Source of the DNA: Oncomelania hupensis
Lineage: Eukaryota > Mollusca > Gastropoda > Littorinimorpha > Pomatiopsidae
NCBI GenBank assembly: GCA_036898135.1
Contig: CM072511.1
Location: 34,054,139 to 34,118,138 of the forward strand
Direction of reading: 5' to 3'
DNA: 64,000 bases
Of the stretch, positions 23,478 to 34,040 are shown one piece after another. The stretch's first letter is position 1. Each line of letters begins with the position of its first letter. A model generated the notes under the pieces. That model saw only the letters and a list, made by a program, of their open reading frames with translations, did not search any database and had not been told where the DNA came from. The position numbers and the translations under genes were made by a program.

Positions 23478-23715
23478 AATGTTTTGTTTGCGTATAGTGA
23501 GTGGCCCACCATTGCACGTTTCATTTTGCTTCTTCAGGATGAAGCCGAGTCACAACATCGCCAACAAAATTAAAACTTTTGATAATGCTTACTTTTTTTA
23601 CTATGTGCGTGCGTGTGTGTTTGTATGGAAATAGATTCCAATGGCTTACCATCTTTGGTTTTCCTTCTCTAAGTCAACCACCGTTGTAACCTCTTGCAAG
23701 ACAATATATTACTCT
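23478..23715 (+). repeat. Family F block of the E/F repeat
   Basis: TTGCTTCTTCAGGATGAAGC, CATCGCCAACAAAATTAAAA, TGATAATGCTTACTTTTTT and CAATGGCTTACCATCTTTG match the second half of copy 1 (11.8-12.4 kb) and copy 4 (40.6-41.1 kb). Confidence 0.6.
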
Positions 23716-23722
23716 GTTGTGG

Positions 23723-23811
23723 ACTACAAATGAGTAAATCGTCCCCTATACGCTTATGTGTCCGGGGACGTTAATCTATTTAACTAACTAACTAACTAAC
23801 TACAAATGAGT
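23723..23811 (+). mobile_element. Hairpin micro-insertion 1 (63 bp) with 13-bp target duplication
   Basis: ACTACAAATGAGT at 23,723-23,735 is repeated perfectly at 23,799-23,811. The 63 bp between them hold only the hairpin module GTCCCCTATACGCTTATGTG + TCCGGGGAC (GTCCCC pairs with GGGGAC), a short TTAATCTATTT link and an AACT tandem tail. The same module occurs at 39,909 and 50,654. Confidence 0.8.
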
Positions 23812-24439
23812 GCAAGACACGCGAAAACAGAAACTGACCAGTAGTCCCCAAAAAGTAGCCATTAGCGAAGGGCTTTCTCTTTCCTTAACATGACGAACAT
23901 CCCCTTCGTCGGAAACCATCCAAGACTAATTACTATCGGATATCGGATTAGGAGAAGATAGAAAGGTCTTTCGGTTGGTGAACTGTCCTTTTCGTTCGAA
24001 GCGACACTATCCACCACGTTTAGAAAGTTCTCGTATATTAGAAAGATATATTGCCCCTTCAAAATCCGTTGTCGGCAGAAGAACAAAATACAACTGATTT
24101 TTAAACAAAAATGTTTATCTAGGATAAAAACTTCGTTTGTTACCAAGTAAAACAAGATAGTTCAGGCCATAATAATAATTTGGTGTTGGTTTAGCAACTC
24201 AACAAGTTGTGTGTGTAGAACTGGATCTTCCCGAGTTTTCAGTGAAGAAGACTCCACCAAGCAACATCATGAGAACATTAGAGAACTCTCGAGCAAAGTT
24301 TAAATAATACGAGATTATTATTTCCGGGCAAATGAACGGACCCTGTTGTTTTAAAATTTTATTTTCTATTTTTTAAATTTTATTTTCAGATAATATCTGG
24401 AAATAATTTGAAGCAATCAGGAAATCAGAACGAGCCCAA
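23812..24439. other. No gene recognised
   Basis: A 97-codon minus-strand frame at 23,862-24,155 has no recognisable domain. GTCTGTCTGTCTGTC repeats near 24,445 start the next repeat. Confidence 0.45.
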
Positions 24440-24790
24440 CATTGGTCTGTCTGTCTGTCTGTCTGTCGGTCCACGCCATATCTCAAGAACCACTGAACGG
24501 ATTTTAACCAAACTTTATAGTAGCTAAGTCAGCTACATATATTACCTAAGTTAATGGCCTGCCTTCCGCGCCGTCATATTTGCCCTATCTGAAAGAGCAA
24601 GGTCGATGGAGTCAATTTTTGGCTAAAATCGTGTTGCTGTTTATCTCAAAAACGGATGGAAAGATTTTGACCAGTTCTTGGTTTAAGGTACTCCAACTCA
24701 AAGCCTATGGAATTGTTTCGATCCGTTAATCGGTGAGTGCGTCGGTCCAATTTGACTTTCCTGTTCAGAACAGGTTTTTAGTACCTTATA
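24440..24790 (+). repeat. Family E/F repeat, first half
   Basis: GTCGGTCCACGCCATATCTC, AAGAACCACTGAACGGATTT and GGCCTGCCTTCCGCGCC match copy 1 at 11,790-12,080 in order and strand. Confidence 0.65.
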
Positions 24791-24984
24791 CTCTCAAATA
24801 TGTCCTGACCGATGTATTGATTATTTTTACTATGCAGATACTTTAAGATTCAAGATGCAAGATTTAATTAATTTTGTCCTGTTTGAAGTATGGAGAATAC
24901 AAAAACACAAGCACATAAAATAGAGGTCAAGTTCAGAGAATAACAATAATTTTACTAGATATTCCAACTATAACATTGAATGCG

Positions 24985-25540
24985 CCAGCCCCCGTGGGGA
25001 TAGGGGAGGGATCTTCCAGTATAAATTGTTCCCCCACTTTCTGGAAGTTTAGTGCTTCAAACTTCCTCTTTTATATCACTCTACGTGTATATTTCTGTCT
25101 TCGCTTTTCCGTTCTGTTGTCTACAGTATTCCCTCTTTCAATATATCATTCACCTCTATTTTTTTCCATAAATCCCTTTTCACTGCTTTTATAAGTTGTT
25201 GTTTTTTTGGGTGGCCTTCTTCAGGTCTCTGGCGTTTGCCCGTGCAGGGCGACCCATTTCGGGGGAGAATGGGTCCATCACACTTCTTCGGCCCGGACTT
25301 CTCCTAGACGGAAGGCTGGCGTGGCCCGCGTTAGTCAAGCGGCTGGTCGTGAATTGCCCTGGCTCTGCTAGAAGGCTGCAGCTCATGGGTCAAACCTGAG
25401 CAAGACCGTAGTGGCAGTGTGGACTTGTGTGCGTGTATATCCCCCTGGAACCCTGGGCTGGGGCGCTTTCTTGCTGGATTTTACCGCTTGGACGCATCCT
25501 CTTGTTGGACTCCGTGGTGTGTGGGGGGATAAATAAATAA
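24985..25540 (+). other. 5' UTR of the I-type LINE
   Basis: Begins CCCCCGTGGGGATAGGGG with CCAGTATAAATTGTTCCCCC close behind, a weak match to the conserved family A head. It continues with GGCGACCCATTTCGGGGGAG and ends just before ATGGCAGCAACAAAAAAACC at about 25,549, the likely ORF1 start. A TATA-like motif this close to the 5' end could be a promoter; that is inference. Confidence 0.55.
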
Positions 25541-26350
25541 TTCAAAACATGGCAGCAACAAAAAAACCGACATTAGGAGGAGAAAGACAGTGACAGTGAT
25601 AGCGAGTCACGGAGAGAGGCATTTGAATAGGGGGCGGTGAAGGTTCACGGGCTCGGTTTTTGATGGTGGGGAAGAAAGATCCTGATAGACCGTTGGCAAA
25701 TCGTCCCCGTTTGTCAGCAAGGGCTTTCAAGCGATTTCCAGTGACGGGTTTAAAGAGATCCAAAAAGAAAAATTCTGGGGCCTTCTTAGTAGAATGCCTG
25801 ACAAAATGAGCATCGGATGCGCTTCTGAGGAAGGACGATAGGCTGTTTGTGGACCGAGATATCAAAGCACTGAACTCTCCAAGGGAGTGGTACGCTGTCC
25901 GGATCTGCAGGACATGTCGGGGATAAAGATCCGAGACGAGCTTGCTAGTTAAAGTATCACTACTATGCACAGGGTGTTGGTCACGAAGGGAATCTCCCGT
26001 GTCCCTACTAACACTCTGTTCTTAGCATTTGCTATGGCCAAGTTGCCGTTGTCAATAAGAGTAGGCTACCTGAGGGTGAAGGCCACCCTTTCTCCAATAC
26101 TATGTTTTCGTTGCCAAATGTTCGGACACGGCAGCAAAACATGCAAAACATGCAAAGTACTGAAACGTGTTGAGATTGTGGCAAAGAGAAGCATGAGGGG
26201 TATTAACTGTGAAGGGAAACTCCCACCCAGTTCTAAAGAATACCCGAAGTGGAAATTGGAACTGAAAATCCAAAACATTCGAATCGCAGATGGGTGCTCG
26301 TTCTCCGACGCAAAGAGGAAGGCCATGGCCCAGTTGCCGATCTCCTTCAC
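25541..26350 (+). pseudogene. I-type LINE ORF1 (gag-like) remnant
   Basis: RFLMVGKKDPDRPLAN near 25,655, then GAFLVECLTK, then RVLVTKGISRVPTNTLFLAF and LPLSIRVGYLRVKATLS near 26,050. A CCHC zinc knuckle CFRCQMFGHGSKTC starts at 26,103. A second knuckle, in another frame from 26,168, keeps C-x2-C-x4-H-x4-C spacing but has a TGA after its first Cys. The region ends YPKWKLELKIQNIRI, usual for this ORF1 type. In an intact element it binds the LINE RNA; several frameshifts make it dead here. Confidence 0.75.
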
Positions 26351-26922
26351 CAGATTCTTTTACGGAGATGGTTGTCTCCAGGGTAGCATCTTCTCCACTC
26401 TTGTTTAACACCAAGATCAACAACATAGTTAAAACGTTAAATCTGGCATCCATAAATCATTGTTTGTTGACGATTTCTCTATCTCGGCTAAGGGTAAAAC
26501 CTTGGCTGGGGAGGAGCGTCAACTTCGTACTTTGCATAAATAAAATTCAGGGGTGGATAGAGGAAAACGGCTTCAAAATTTTGCTTCCTTAAACGGAATG
26601 CATTCATTTTCATCCAAAACAGAACCAGGCTTTTAACTCTTCACTTCATGTTTATGGTCAGCCCATCAAAGTTTTTAAACATGTTACATTTCTGGGTATT
26701 ATTTTCCACAGCAAATTTACTTTTCTGCCGCGTATTTTACATGAGGGAAAGTTGCCAGAAAGGTCTTAATATTTTGAAAATTATCTGGCACAGAGACTGG
26801 TAGAAGACAAACTCTGCTACTCCTTAACCGTTCCTGTTACGTTCTAAATTGGATTATGGTAGTATTGTATATGGCTCCGCAAGGAAATCCTATTTCAAAG
26901 CCTTGGATACAATTCATCATCA
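26351..26922 (+). pseudogene. I-type LINE reverse transcriptase, middle part
   Basis: Starts abruptly after ORF1 at a QGS...SPLLFN motif, so the endonuclease and first half of the polymerase are deleted. FVDDFSISAKGKTLAGEERQ at 26,463 carries the catalytic Asp pair. HVTFLGIIFHSKFTF and LDYGSIVYGSARKSYFKAL follow in shifting frames. The sequence stops at TACAATTCATCATCAG, where family A has inserted, and resumes at 30,482. Confidence 0.75.
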
Positions 26923-27799
26923 GTCCCCCGTGAGGGTGCCGGGGGTTTCTGTATAAATAGGATCCCCACTTTTGGGGAAATTTAGTGTTTTAAATTCCCA
27001 CTGTCGCTGTCTTTCTCCTTTGTTCTTTCTCATTCGTACTCTTTTCTATCAATCTACCATCTTCTTCGCTAGACCGGTCACCTATCTTTTTTGCTTGAAA
27101 ACTCTCCCAAAACTCCTAATTTGTGTATGGGGTCTATTGTGTCAGCTTGGGGATATTGGACGCTTTCTGCCAAATGGTCACTAGGGCATTCTATGGTATT
27201 ATTATTTAGCAATGTAGGCATTTTATATGTACGTGTTTCGTTAATACTTTATAATGATATTTATATTCTATTTTGTTTTTTGTAAACGGGGGTTCGATAA
27301 ATTAGAGTAAAGTGACCGGCTGGTGGAGTGCCTTTAGTGTTACAGTTATAGTTGTTTCAGCAGATCTTTTATACGGATCAGGGGGGGGGGGGAGGGGGAG
27401 AGTTCTCTTTCAACCAAGTTATCGTCACGCTCATAAGATAATTGCCTAACTCAATTTTCATAGTTTCGAGATAAATGATAAAAACATGTTATTTTTTTAA
27501 CTGAAAATTCTTTAAAGATTTTTTTTGCATATATCTTCACAGAATGAAGTTGCCAATGTATGTTGAAGCCAGTTTTTAGAAATGTGTGTTCGTTTGCCTG
27601 CAAACTGATTTAGGCAGAATGAGCACTAACAAAAGCTGAGATAGGCAAGAAGTGAAACTTCAGATAGGCATAAGAAAGTGTTTAAAAGACAAAAACACAA
27701 GATAGGCAATATTGATTTTTTTTCATTTAATCAATTACATAAAGATAAACAAAAAACTTCATGTACTTGCAATGTCAACGGTAAAACATGACAAACCTA

Positions 27800-28960
27800 A
27801 AGAAACAACACATAGTTTTTTCATAAACCTACACATCTTCTATGCGCTTGCAAACAAAATGTCAATAGAAAGAATCCTTTTTAATTTAATGTGATCTAAC
27901 AAACTGTGATCTACTTGCAGCAGTGATATATTACTTTCCTAGCCTATTCCTGTCCTATCCCGTAACTCGGAGGTCGTAGGAGCACCACAGATGATCGTTT
28001 AACCAGCGTACTTCATCTTTCCCTGTCTTCAGCAACCCTCATGGTTTCGCTCAGTGTCAAACCAGTCCATTCTCGAATGTTGTCCTCCCACCTCTTTTTC
28101 GGTCTGCCTCTTCTTCTACCTCCTTGCACTGTGCCTTGCAGGATAGTCTTTGCAAGACCTGATGATCTGGTGACGTGGCCATGCCATCGGAGTTTCCGTT
28201 TTTTTACCACTGTGAGCAGGTCATCGTGTTGTCCAATGGCTTGTGTGATGGTCTGTCGGACTTCGTCGTTGGTGATGTGCTGGTGTAGGAAATGCCCAGA
28301 AATTTCTGTAGCACCTCATCTTCATGCTTTGTATTCTTCGTTGTAGATCTGCTGTGAGGGTCCATGTCTTGCAAGCGTAAAGGAAGATGTAGATGACAAG
28401 AGAACGCAGCAGTCTTACCTTGGAATGTAAACTGATGGTCCTGTCTTTCCAAATTGGCTTCAACCTCGCCAGGGCAGCACTTGTTTTTGCGATCCTTGAG
28501 AGGACTTCCTGTCGGGAGCCATTGTCTATTACTTTGTACTTGACTAAAGGCATCATAGAACACATCCTCTCCTCATAAAAAGACATAATACACAAACACA
28601 TCTTCTGTGTGCTTGCAAAATAAAAAAAAATTAAACACAAATAATTATTGTTAATGTGATCCAAACTAAAGGTGCAGTAAAGTGTGTACTTGACTGTTGG
28701 CATCTTATCACACTCCCCCTTCCCTTACTTTTACCCTTGTAAAATGTTATTCATTTATTTAATTAACTCAAAGCATCATGGAACACTCACTCTCCTCTTA
28801 AAGGTAATTATTAAACTTAATTAACTTCTGTGAGCTTGCAAAACAAACAATTATTTGTATGTGATCCATACAAAAGGTAATTCACTTGCAGCAGTGAAGT
28901 ATTACTTTGTACTTGACTCAATGCATCATAGAGCACTCCCTCTCCCCTCCCCTTCTACCT
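27800..28960. repeat. Internal tandem units of the TIR transposon
   Basis: Three diverged units share TGCTTGCAAA, AATGTGATC, CACTTGCAGCAGTGA, TATTACTTTGTACTTGAC and GCATCATAGAACACTCCC. They start near 27,840, 28,604 and 28,832. The first is split by the RTE-a fragment. Confidence 0.65.
27929..28535 (-). pseudogene. RTE-a LINE 3' fragment with target duplication
   Basis: 589 bp of RTE-a on the minus strand (27,938-28,526), with the tail as TCCTGTCCTATCC at the left. TATTACTTT lies on both sides (27,929-27,937 and 28,527-28,535), a 9-bp target duplication within the transposon's internal repeat. The encoded pieces include RRRGRPKKRWEDNIREWTGL; frameshifts are present. Confidence 0.85.
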
Positions 28961-29042
28961 GCACCCAGGCATAGAAAGTCTTTTCCGGACAGGACATCTC
29001 TGTGTGCTTTGTGGAGGTCTAATCAGGGCTGCCATTTCCATC

Positions 29043-29337
29043 TTAGTGTGAAATGGAACGTTTCAAGTTCTTACAAGACACTAATATCTGTTCCACTTGA
29101 CCGGGGCTAAACCATGTTAGACGCTCAACGTGAAGCACCTGCAACATTTTTATTTCACATAAAGTGGCAATATCTTCCTCGGGGTGATCTTCCAGTTGTG
29201 GCAAAGTGTGAAGTTGCAGATGGGTAAACGGTAGTTGAGCTAAGCAGCTCAAGTCTGAGAGGGAAAAGCTCGAATTCCCACTGGCCCTAAACACTTTGAT
29301 TCCTACTTCCTGCCCATGCACTTGTCTCTTGGACAAC
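29043..29337 (-). pseudogene. Leucine-rich-repeat-like fragment inside the TIR transposon
   Basis: The minus strand is open for about 98 codons of non-repetitive, protein-like composition. It includes SFSLSDLSCLAQLPFTHLQL, LHTLPQLEDHPEEDIATLCE and QVEQILVSCKNLK, then a stop. Regular Leu spacing and the LxxLxL...L..CKNL pattern resemble F-box/LRR-type repeats. It is bounded at its 5' side by a family A fragment that supplies the first few in-frame codons. It may be a captured host exon; the assignment rests on pattern alone. Confidence 0.4.
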
Positions 29338-29745
29338 TCTTCCGGGACAAAACTACTCATTTGTGTGTGAGGTCTGTTGGATCAGCTTGGTAATATTGGA
29401 TGCTTTCTGCCAAATGGTCACTGGGGCTTCCTATGATATTATTTGGCAATGTAGGCATTTTATATGTATGGGTTTTGTTGATATTGTATAATGATGCTTG
29501 TATTCTATTTTGTTTTGTAAACGGAGGTTCGATAAATTAGAGTATAGCCTCAGCGTCCCCTGCGTGGGATGTCTTTATTGTAAAGTGACCGGCTGGTAGA
29601 TTGCCATCAGTGTTACCACTAGGGTTGTTTCGGCAGATCTTTTAAGCGGATCAGTGGTGAGCCCTCTTTCACTTCTGTGGTCCTGATTTGGCTCGGAAGA
29701 GTCTGCTGGACCTAAAGCAATAACCATATAATGTAATGTAATGTC
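29338..29745 (+). mobile_element. Family A retroposon, 5'-truncated
   Basis: Begins at TTCCGGGACAAAACTACTC, which is about 200 bp into the consensus, and runs to TCTGCTGGACCTAAAGCAAT with an ATGTA-like tail. It belongs to the subtype with GATTTGGCTCGGAAGAGT near the 3' end, like the copies at 22.9 and 63.1 kb. Confidence 0.75.
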
Positions 29746-30124
29746 GTCTTCCTCACTTGCCGAGGAGGACTCAGGCTGGTAGCTTCCCGCGCTTCATCGT
29801 CACAGTCGTGGGGATCTATGGACACACGCATATACAGACGCATCTATAAATAAATATGCTCGATATTTTATGTAACATAAAACGAGAACAATGGTTAGCA
29901 ATGCTAATTGGTAAATAGCCAAGTATTTTAACTTTATTTAACGTTTTTTTACAGTCAGTCTGCCGTTTAAGACAAAATGCCTATCTCAGCTCTGTCTTAT
30001 AGACTCTTAATTTGCAAATTGCCGATATCAATCGCTTCACATTGAAGATGATGCTTGGAACAGCATTTATAGCCATTTTCCTACAACACCTAAGAATAAC
30101 AAGTTCTAAAACTGATTACTTACC

Positions 30125-30208
30125 TTCGTCTTCTGATTGAAGTATGTTTTGCAACATCTCTGTTGCTTTTCCAACCCAAAATTGTTCAATGCGTCTGGGC
30201 GCCGCCAT
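30125..30208 (-). CDS. Possible first exon of the TIR transposon's gene
   Basis: On the minus strand an ATG at 30,208 opens MAAPRRIEQFWVGKATEMLQ followed by NILQSEDE, and then GGTAAGTAA, a good splice donor, with an in-frame stop just inside the intron. It lies about 190 bp from the right end of the element, where a transposase first exon is often found. I recognise no domain in 28 residues. No second exon was identified further along the strand. Confidence 0.4.
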
Positions 30209-30481
30209 ATTGGTTGCAAAATGCCTATGTCAGGAATGAGATAGGCAATTTGGCATACGAAGCTTTGGCGACCGTTACGATTTAGATAGAGACTTGTACT
30301 CTCTAGCACAGATGGCTTGTCTTCCCAGGGCTTTGTTTTTACCCCTACTGCACAACTGCCTAAATCTGAGTTAGGCATTTATGTTATGAGCGTGACGTTA
30401 TGGTCCTGATTGTATGGTCCTTATTCGGTCCTTTGCAGTCCGCTGGACCCTATAAACAATAATTAATTAACTAACTAACTA

Positions 30482-30757
30482 ATACATTATCAAGTTCTTC
30501 GGACCTGCCTGTGGGTGTTTCACACTTCCCCGAAGGAAAGTCTCTATGCTGAGGCTGGCGAACCTCCACTGGAGATCCGTAGGTTTCAGCTCGCTATGAA
30601 CTATTTTCTTAAACTTAAAGCTAACCCTGAAAACCCCGCTTACAATTGTTTCCTTATCCCATTATTTACACTTAAATACTCCAACAAACCGACAGAAAGT
30701 CCTCATTTTGATATCAGAATACTTCCTCACTTTGATACTGCAGGCATATATATTGAT
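30482..30757 (+). pseudogene. I-type LINE reverse transcriptase, C-terminal part
   Basis: Continues the polymerase after the family A insertion: a VFHTSPKESLYAEAGEPPLE block, then IRRFQLAMNYFLKLKANPEN and PAYNCFLIPLF. This pattern (GAFRTSP..SL..EA.EPPL) sits between the polymerase and RNase H in this LINE group. It ends AGIYIDTK where the RTE-a copy starts. Confidence 0.75.
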
Positions 30758-30758
30758 A

Positions 30759-32454
30759 CAAAGTCTCCACGATCCAAAGCAAGTCTGGCATATGCCTTTA
30801 CAAAAGAACAAGTAGTCTTGGACAGATGGACAGAGTGCTGCTCTGACCTTTACAACCATACACCAAATGGAGACCCATCAGTTCTAGCATGTCCCGAGAA
30901 CAGAGAAGAAGAAGAAATCCTCCCAATTCTCTGAGGCAGCAGTGCAATTGCTAAAGAAAGGGAAGTCAGCGGGAGTGGAAAACATACCCGCGGAACTGCT
31001 ACAAGCAGAAGGAGAAGTGATGATTGATGCCCTCACCATTATCTGTAACAAGATCTGGCAGAGTGGGGAGTGGCCTATACCATGGACCCAGTCGCTTGTC
31101 ATCACTCTTCCCAAAAATGGTAACCTTCAGGAGTGTGAAAATTACCGCACCATCAGCCTCATCAGCCATCCCAGCAAGGTCCTCCTGAAAATAATACTCA
31201 ACAGGTTGAAACCCCAAGCTGAACACATCATAGCTGAAGAACAAGCAGGATTCAGGGCAGGGCGAAGTACCACTGAACAGATTTTCAACCTCAGAATAAT
31301 CTGTGAGAAATACCTACAGCACCAACAACATCTATATCATGTGTTCATAGACTTCAAGAAGGTGTTTGACCGAGTCTGGCATGCAGCTCTATGGGCAACA
31401 ATGAAAGTGTACAACATCAGCCCTAAAACCATTGAAGTCATCAAAAGCCTGTATGACAAGGCTACCAGTGCAGTCCTCCACAACAGCGCCATCGGGAACT
31501 GGTGGTTCAGAACAACAATCGGTGTGCGTCAAGGATGCCTACTCTCTCCAACACTCTTCAACATCTTCCTAGAGCGCATCATGTCAGATGCCCTTGCAGA
31601 TCATGAAGGCACAGTCAGCATAGGGGTAGAGCAATCTCCAATCTTCGTTTTGCCGATGACATTGATGGATTGGCTGGAGAGGAACAAGAACTTGAACAGC
31701 TGGTACAGAGGCTTGACACCACCTCCAGAGCTTATGGAATGGAAATAAGTGCAGAGAAGACCAAAATGATGACCAACAACACCAATGGCATCAACACGGA
31801 CATCAAAGTCCAAGGCAAATCCCTCAACACAATGCATAGCTTCAAGTATTTAGGAGCCATTGTATCAGACAATGGGTCCCGACAGGAAGTCCTCTCCAGG
31901 ATCGCACAAACTGCTGCCCTGACAAGGTTGAAGCCCATTTGGAAAGACAGAACCATCAGTCTACATTCCAAAGTAAGACTGCTGCGCTCCCTTGTCATCT
32001 CCATCTTCCTATATGCTTGCGAAGCATGAACCCTCAAGGCAGATCTCCAACGAAGAATACAAAGCATGGAGATGAGGTGCTACAGAAGACTTTTGGGCAT
32101 TTCCTATACCCAACACATCACCAACGACGAAGTCCGACAGACCATAACACAAGCCATTGGACAACACGATGACCTGCTCAAAGTGGTGAAGAAACGGAAA
32201 CTCCGATGGTATGGCCATGTCATCAGATCATCAGGCCTTGCAAAGACTATTCTGCAAGGCACAGTGCAAGGAGGTAGAAGAAGAGGGAGACCAAAAAAGA
32301 GGTGGGAGGACGACATTCGAGAATGGACTGGTTTGACACTGAGCGAAGCCATCAGGGCTGCTGAGGACAGAGAAAGACGGAGTATGCTGGTTAAACGATC
32401 ATCTGTGGTGTCCCTACGACCTCAGGGTTACGGGACAGGATAGGATAGGATAGG
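30759..32454 (+). pseudogene. RTE-a LINE, 5'-truncated, nested in the I-type LINE
   Basis: Matches the last 1.7 kb of the copy at 57-60.7 kb. Present: GKSAGVENIPAELLQ, FIDFKKVFDRVWHAALW, VRQGCLLSPTLFN, FADD at 31,649-31,660, RRRGRPKKRWEDDIREWTGL and a GGATA tail. Breaks relative to the other copy: an 11-bp deletion near 30,933, a 3-bp insertion near 31,501, a one-base loss near 31,626, a 3-bp loss near 31,912, and TGG to TGA near 32,028. It keeps Trp at the position where the other copy has a stop (FDRVWHA). A possible target duplication is TTGATAC / TGATTAC. Confidence 0.9.
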
Positions 32455-33312
32455 AATGATTACCATCTGCTAACTGTGCTCCCACCTTGAAAACTGATCA
32501 ATCCCATTATCAACTTCAGTCTCACCTCCTTTAGAAAGAACGACCCTACATTTCACTTCATTGTATAAAGGATACGAAAAACCTACGGACGTGTCGAAGA
32601 AAGGAGACGCTGCGTCGCTCTCTGGGAGACATCTCGACAAGCCTTTGCTACAGCGTTTACCTGATTTTTTTTCTGTTTATACAGCCGAGCTCAAGGCAAT
32701 ACATCTAGCTCTGAAACAAATTTATCAGTCCAAACTACCCTCGTTTTTAATCATATCCGATTCACTGTCAGCACTTCCACGAGAAAGATATCGTACTCCT
32801 TTCTGGCACAGATCCATGAACTCCAAACACAAATTGTATCTGAAGGTAAAAAAGATAGTTTTTATGTGGATACCTAGTCACTTGGGCATTCGCGGCAATA
32901 TTGCAGTGGACAAAGCTACAAAAGAAGCTCTTTATCATGATTTCCCTTTAGAGATTTTCCAGTTTGTTCCTTAATCTGACCTGCGTTGTATGACTGGCTC
33001 TTACTGTAAAGGGCTCTGGCATACTGAATGGTCTAATCAAATGAATAACAAGCTGTTTTAAATGTTACCGGATCTGTCTGCTTCTTTTAATAACTTTGCG
33101 TCCACCCGCAAAGAGGAAATTGTTTTGATTCGCCTGCATATTGGACATACTTATGTCACCCATAGTTACCTTTTGAAAGGCGAAGAACCACCGTGGTGCT
33201 TTGTATATGATAAGCCCTTTTCCGTCCGCCATTTTATGTCTGAATGTGCTGATCTGGTTGATGAGAGAAAAATGTATTTTGTTTCGATACCTTTAAATGA
33301 GATTTTAAAATC
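32455..33312 (+). pseudogene. I-type LINE RNase H and C-terminal finger region
   Basis: FFSVYTAELKAIHLALKQIY supplies the RNase H Glu, FLIISDSLSAL the Asp, and WIPSHLGIRGNIAVDKATKE the His and last Asp region. The DGS strand that should precede is not recognisable. After a frame break, KEEIVLIRLHIGHTYVTHSY, GEEPPWCFVYDKPFSVRHFM and SECADL follow, matching the region after RNase H. The frame reaches NEILKS and is cut by the solo LTR; on the far side it continues in frame for about 20 codons to a stop. Confidence 0.8.
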
Positions 33313-33955
33313 TGTCGCGAGAGGCTAGTTCAACCCAGCTGTAAGGCTTCAAGCCTCCAACGTTCAGTCTGCTTTGACCTATGTAAGTTAAGTCGCTGAC
33401 TAGCAGACGACAGAAGTTAGGTTGTTCTACACATGTGTAGGCTTCAGTTTAACTAAGATAAGCCGTGACCTCATCCAGATGACCAATCACCCGCAACCCC
33501 CACTAGGTGGCGTTACGTTTCTCGTAGTCTCGCACGATAGCAGACACCAGCGGGAGGATAGTTAGTCGTTGTCGGAACAGCACGGTAGAAGGACGCACGT
33601 TGTAAAATCTCTCTCAGAAAGACTAAAGCAGGTGACGGGTGAACATCATTCATCACAGTATAGCCAGAGCCTGACATTGTCAAGAAGGGATATGATCAAT
33701 CGTTTGTTTCATCGCGATTTATTGATACTATTGCAGTATCATGTGTGTGAAGTTTTACCATGTTTTAGAATTGTGATTGTTAGTAAAACTTTGCTTGACC
33801 GCGTGGCTGACCCGCGACCGGTTTTATGAACCATGAGGTATCCCCTGCTGGCCAACTGTTGTTTCTCCTATGTGTATTATTGCAGACCAGTGGTTGTACT
33901 GGAGAAATAGAATGTGTATATTGTTAATTACTTCTCCATGTGTTTAATTTAGCCA

Positions 33956-34040
<85 letters not shown>

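Larger units (their letters stand above)
27423..30397. mobile_element. TIR DNA transposon with 4-bp TTAT target duplication
   Basis: Ends 27,423-27,453 and 30,367-30,397 are inverted copies over 31 bp with two mismatches, starting CGTCACGCTCATAA. TTAT flanks both sides (27,419-27,422 and 30,398-30,401). At least seven copies of a TAGGCA/TGCCTA motif, often as TGAGATAGGCA, cluster near both ends and look like transposase-binding subterminal repeats. I cannot place it in a superfamily. It carries an RTE-a fragment, internal repeats, an LRR-like fragment and a family A fragment. Confidence 0.75.
26923..30481 (+). mobile_element. Family A retroposon interrupted by a TIR transposon
   Basis: Left part 26,923-27,422 starts CCCCCGTGAGGGTGCCGGGG and includes TGTATAAATAGGATCCCC. 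Right part 30,398-30,481 holds GTCCGCTGGACCCTATAAAC and an AACT tail. It sits inside the LINE; TTCATCATCA on the left and ACATTATCAA on the right may be the diverged target duplication. The internal join, read against uninterrupted copies, is exact at TTAT. Confidence 0.75.
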
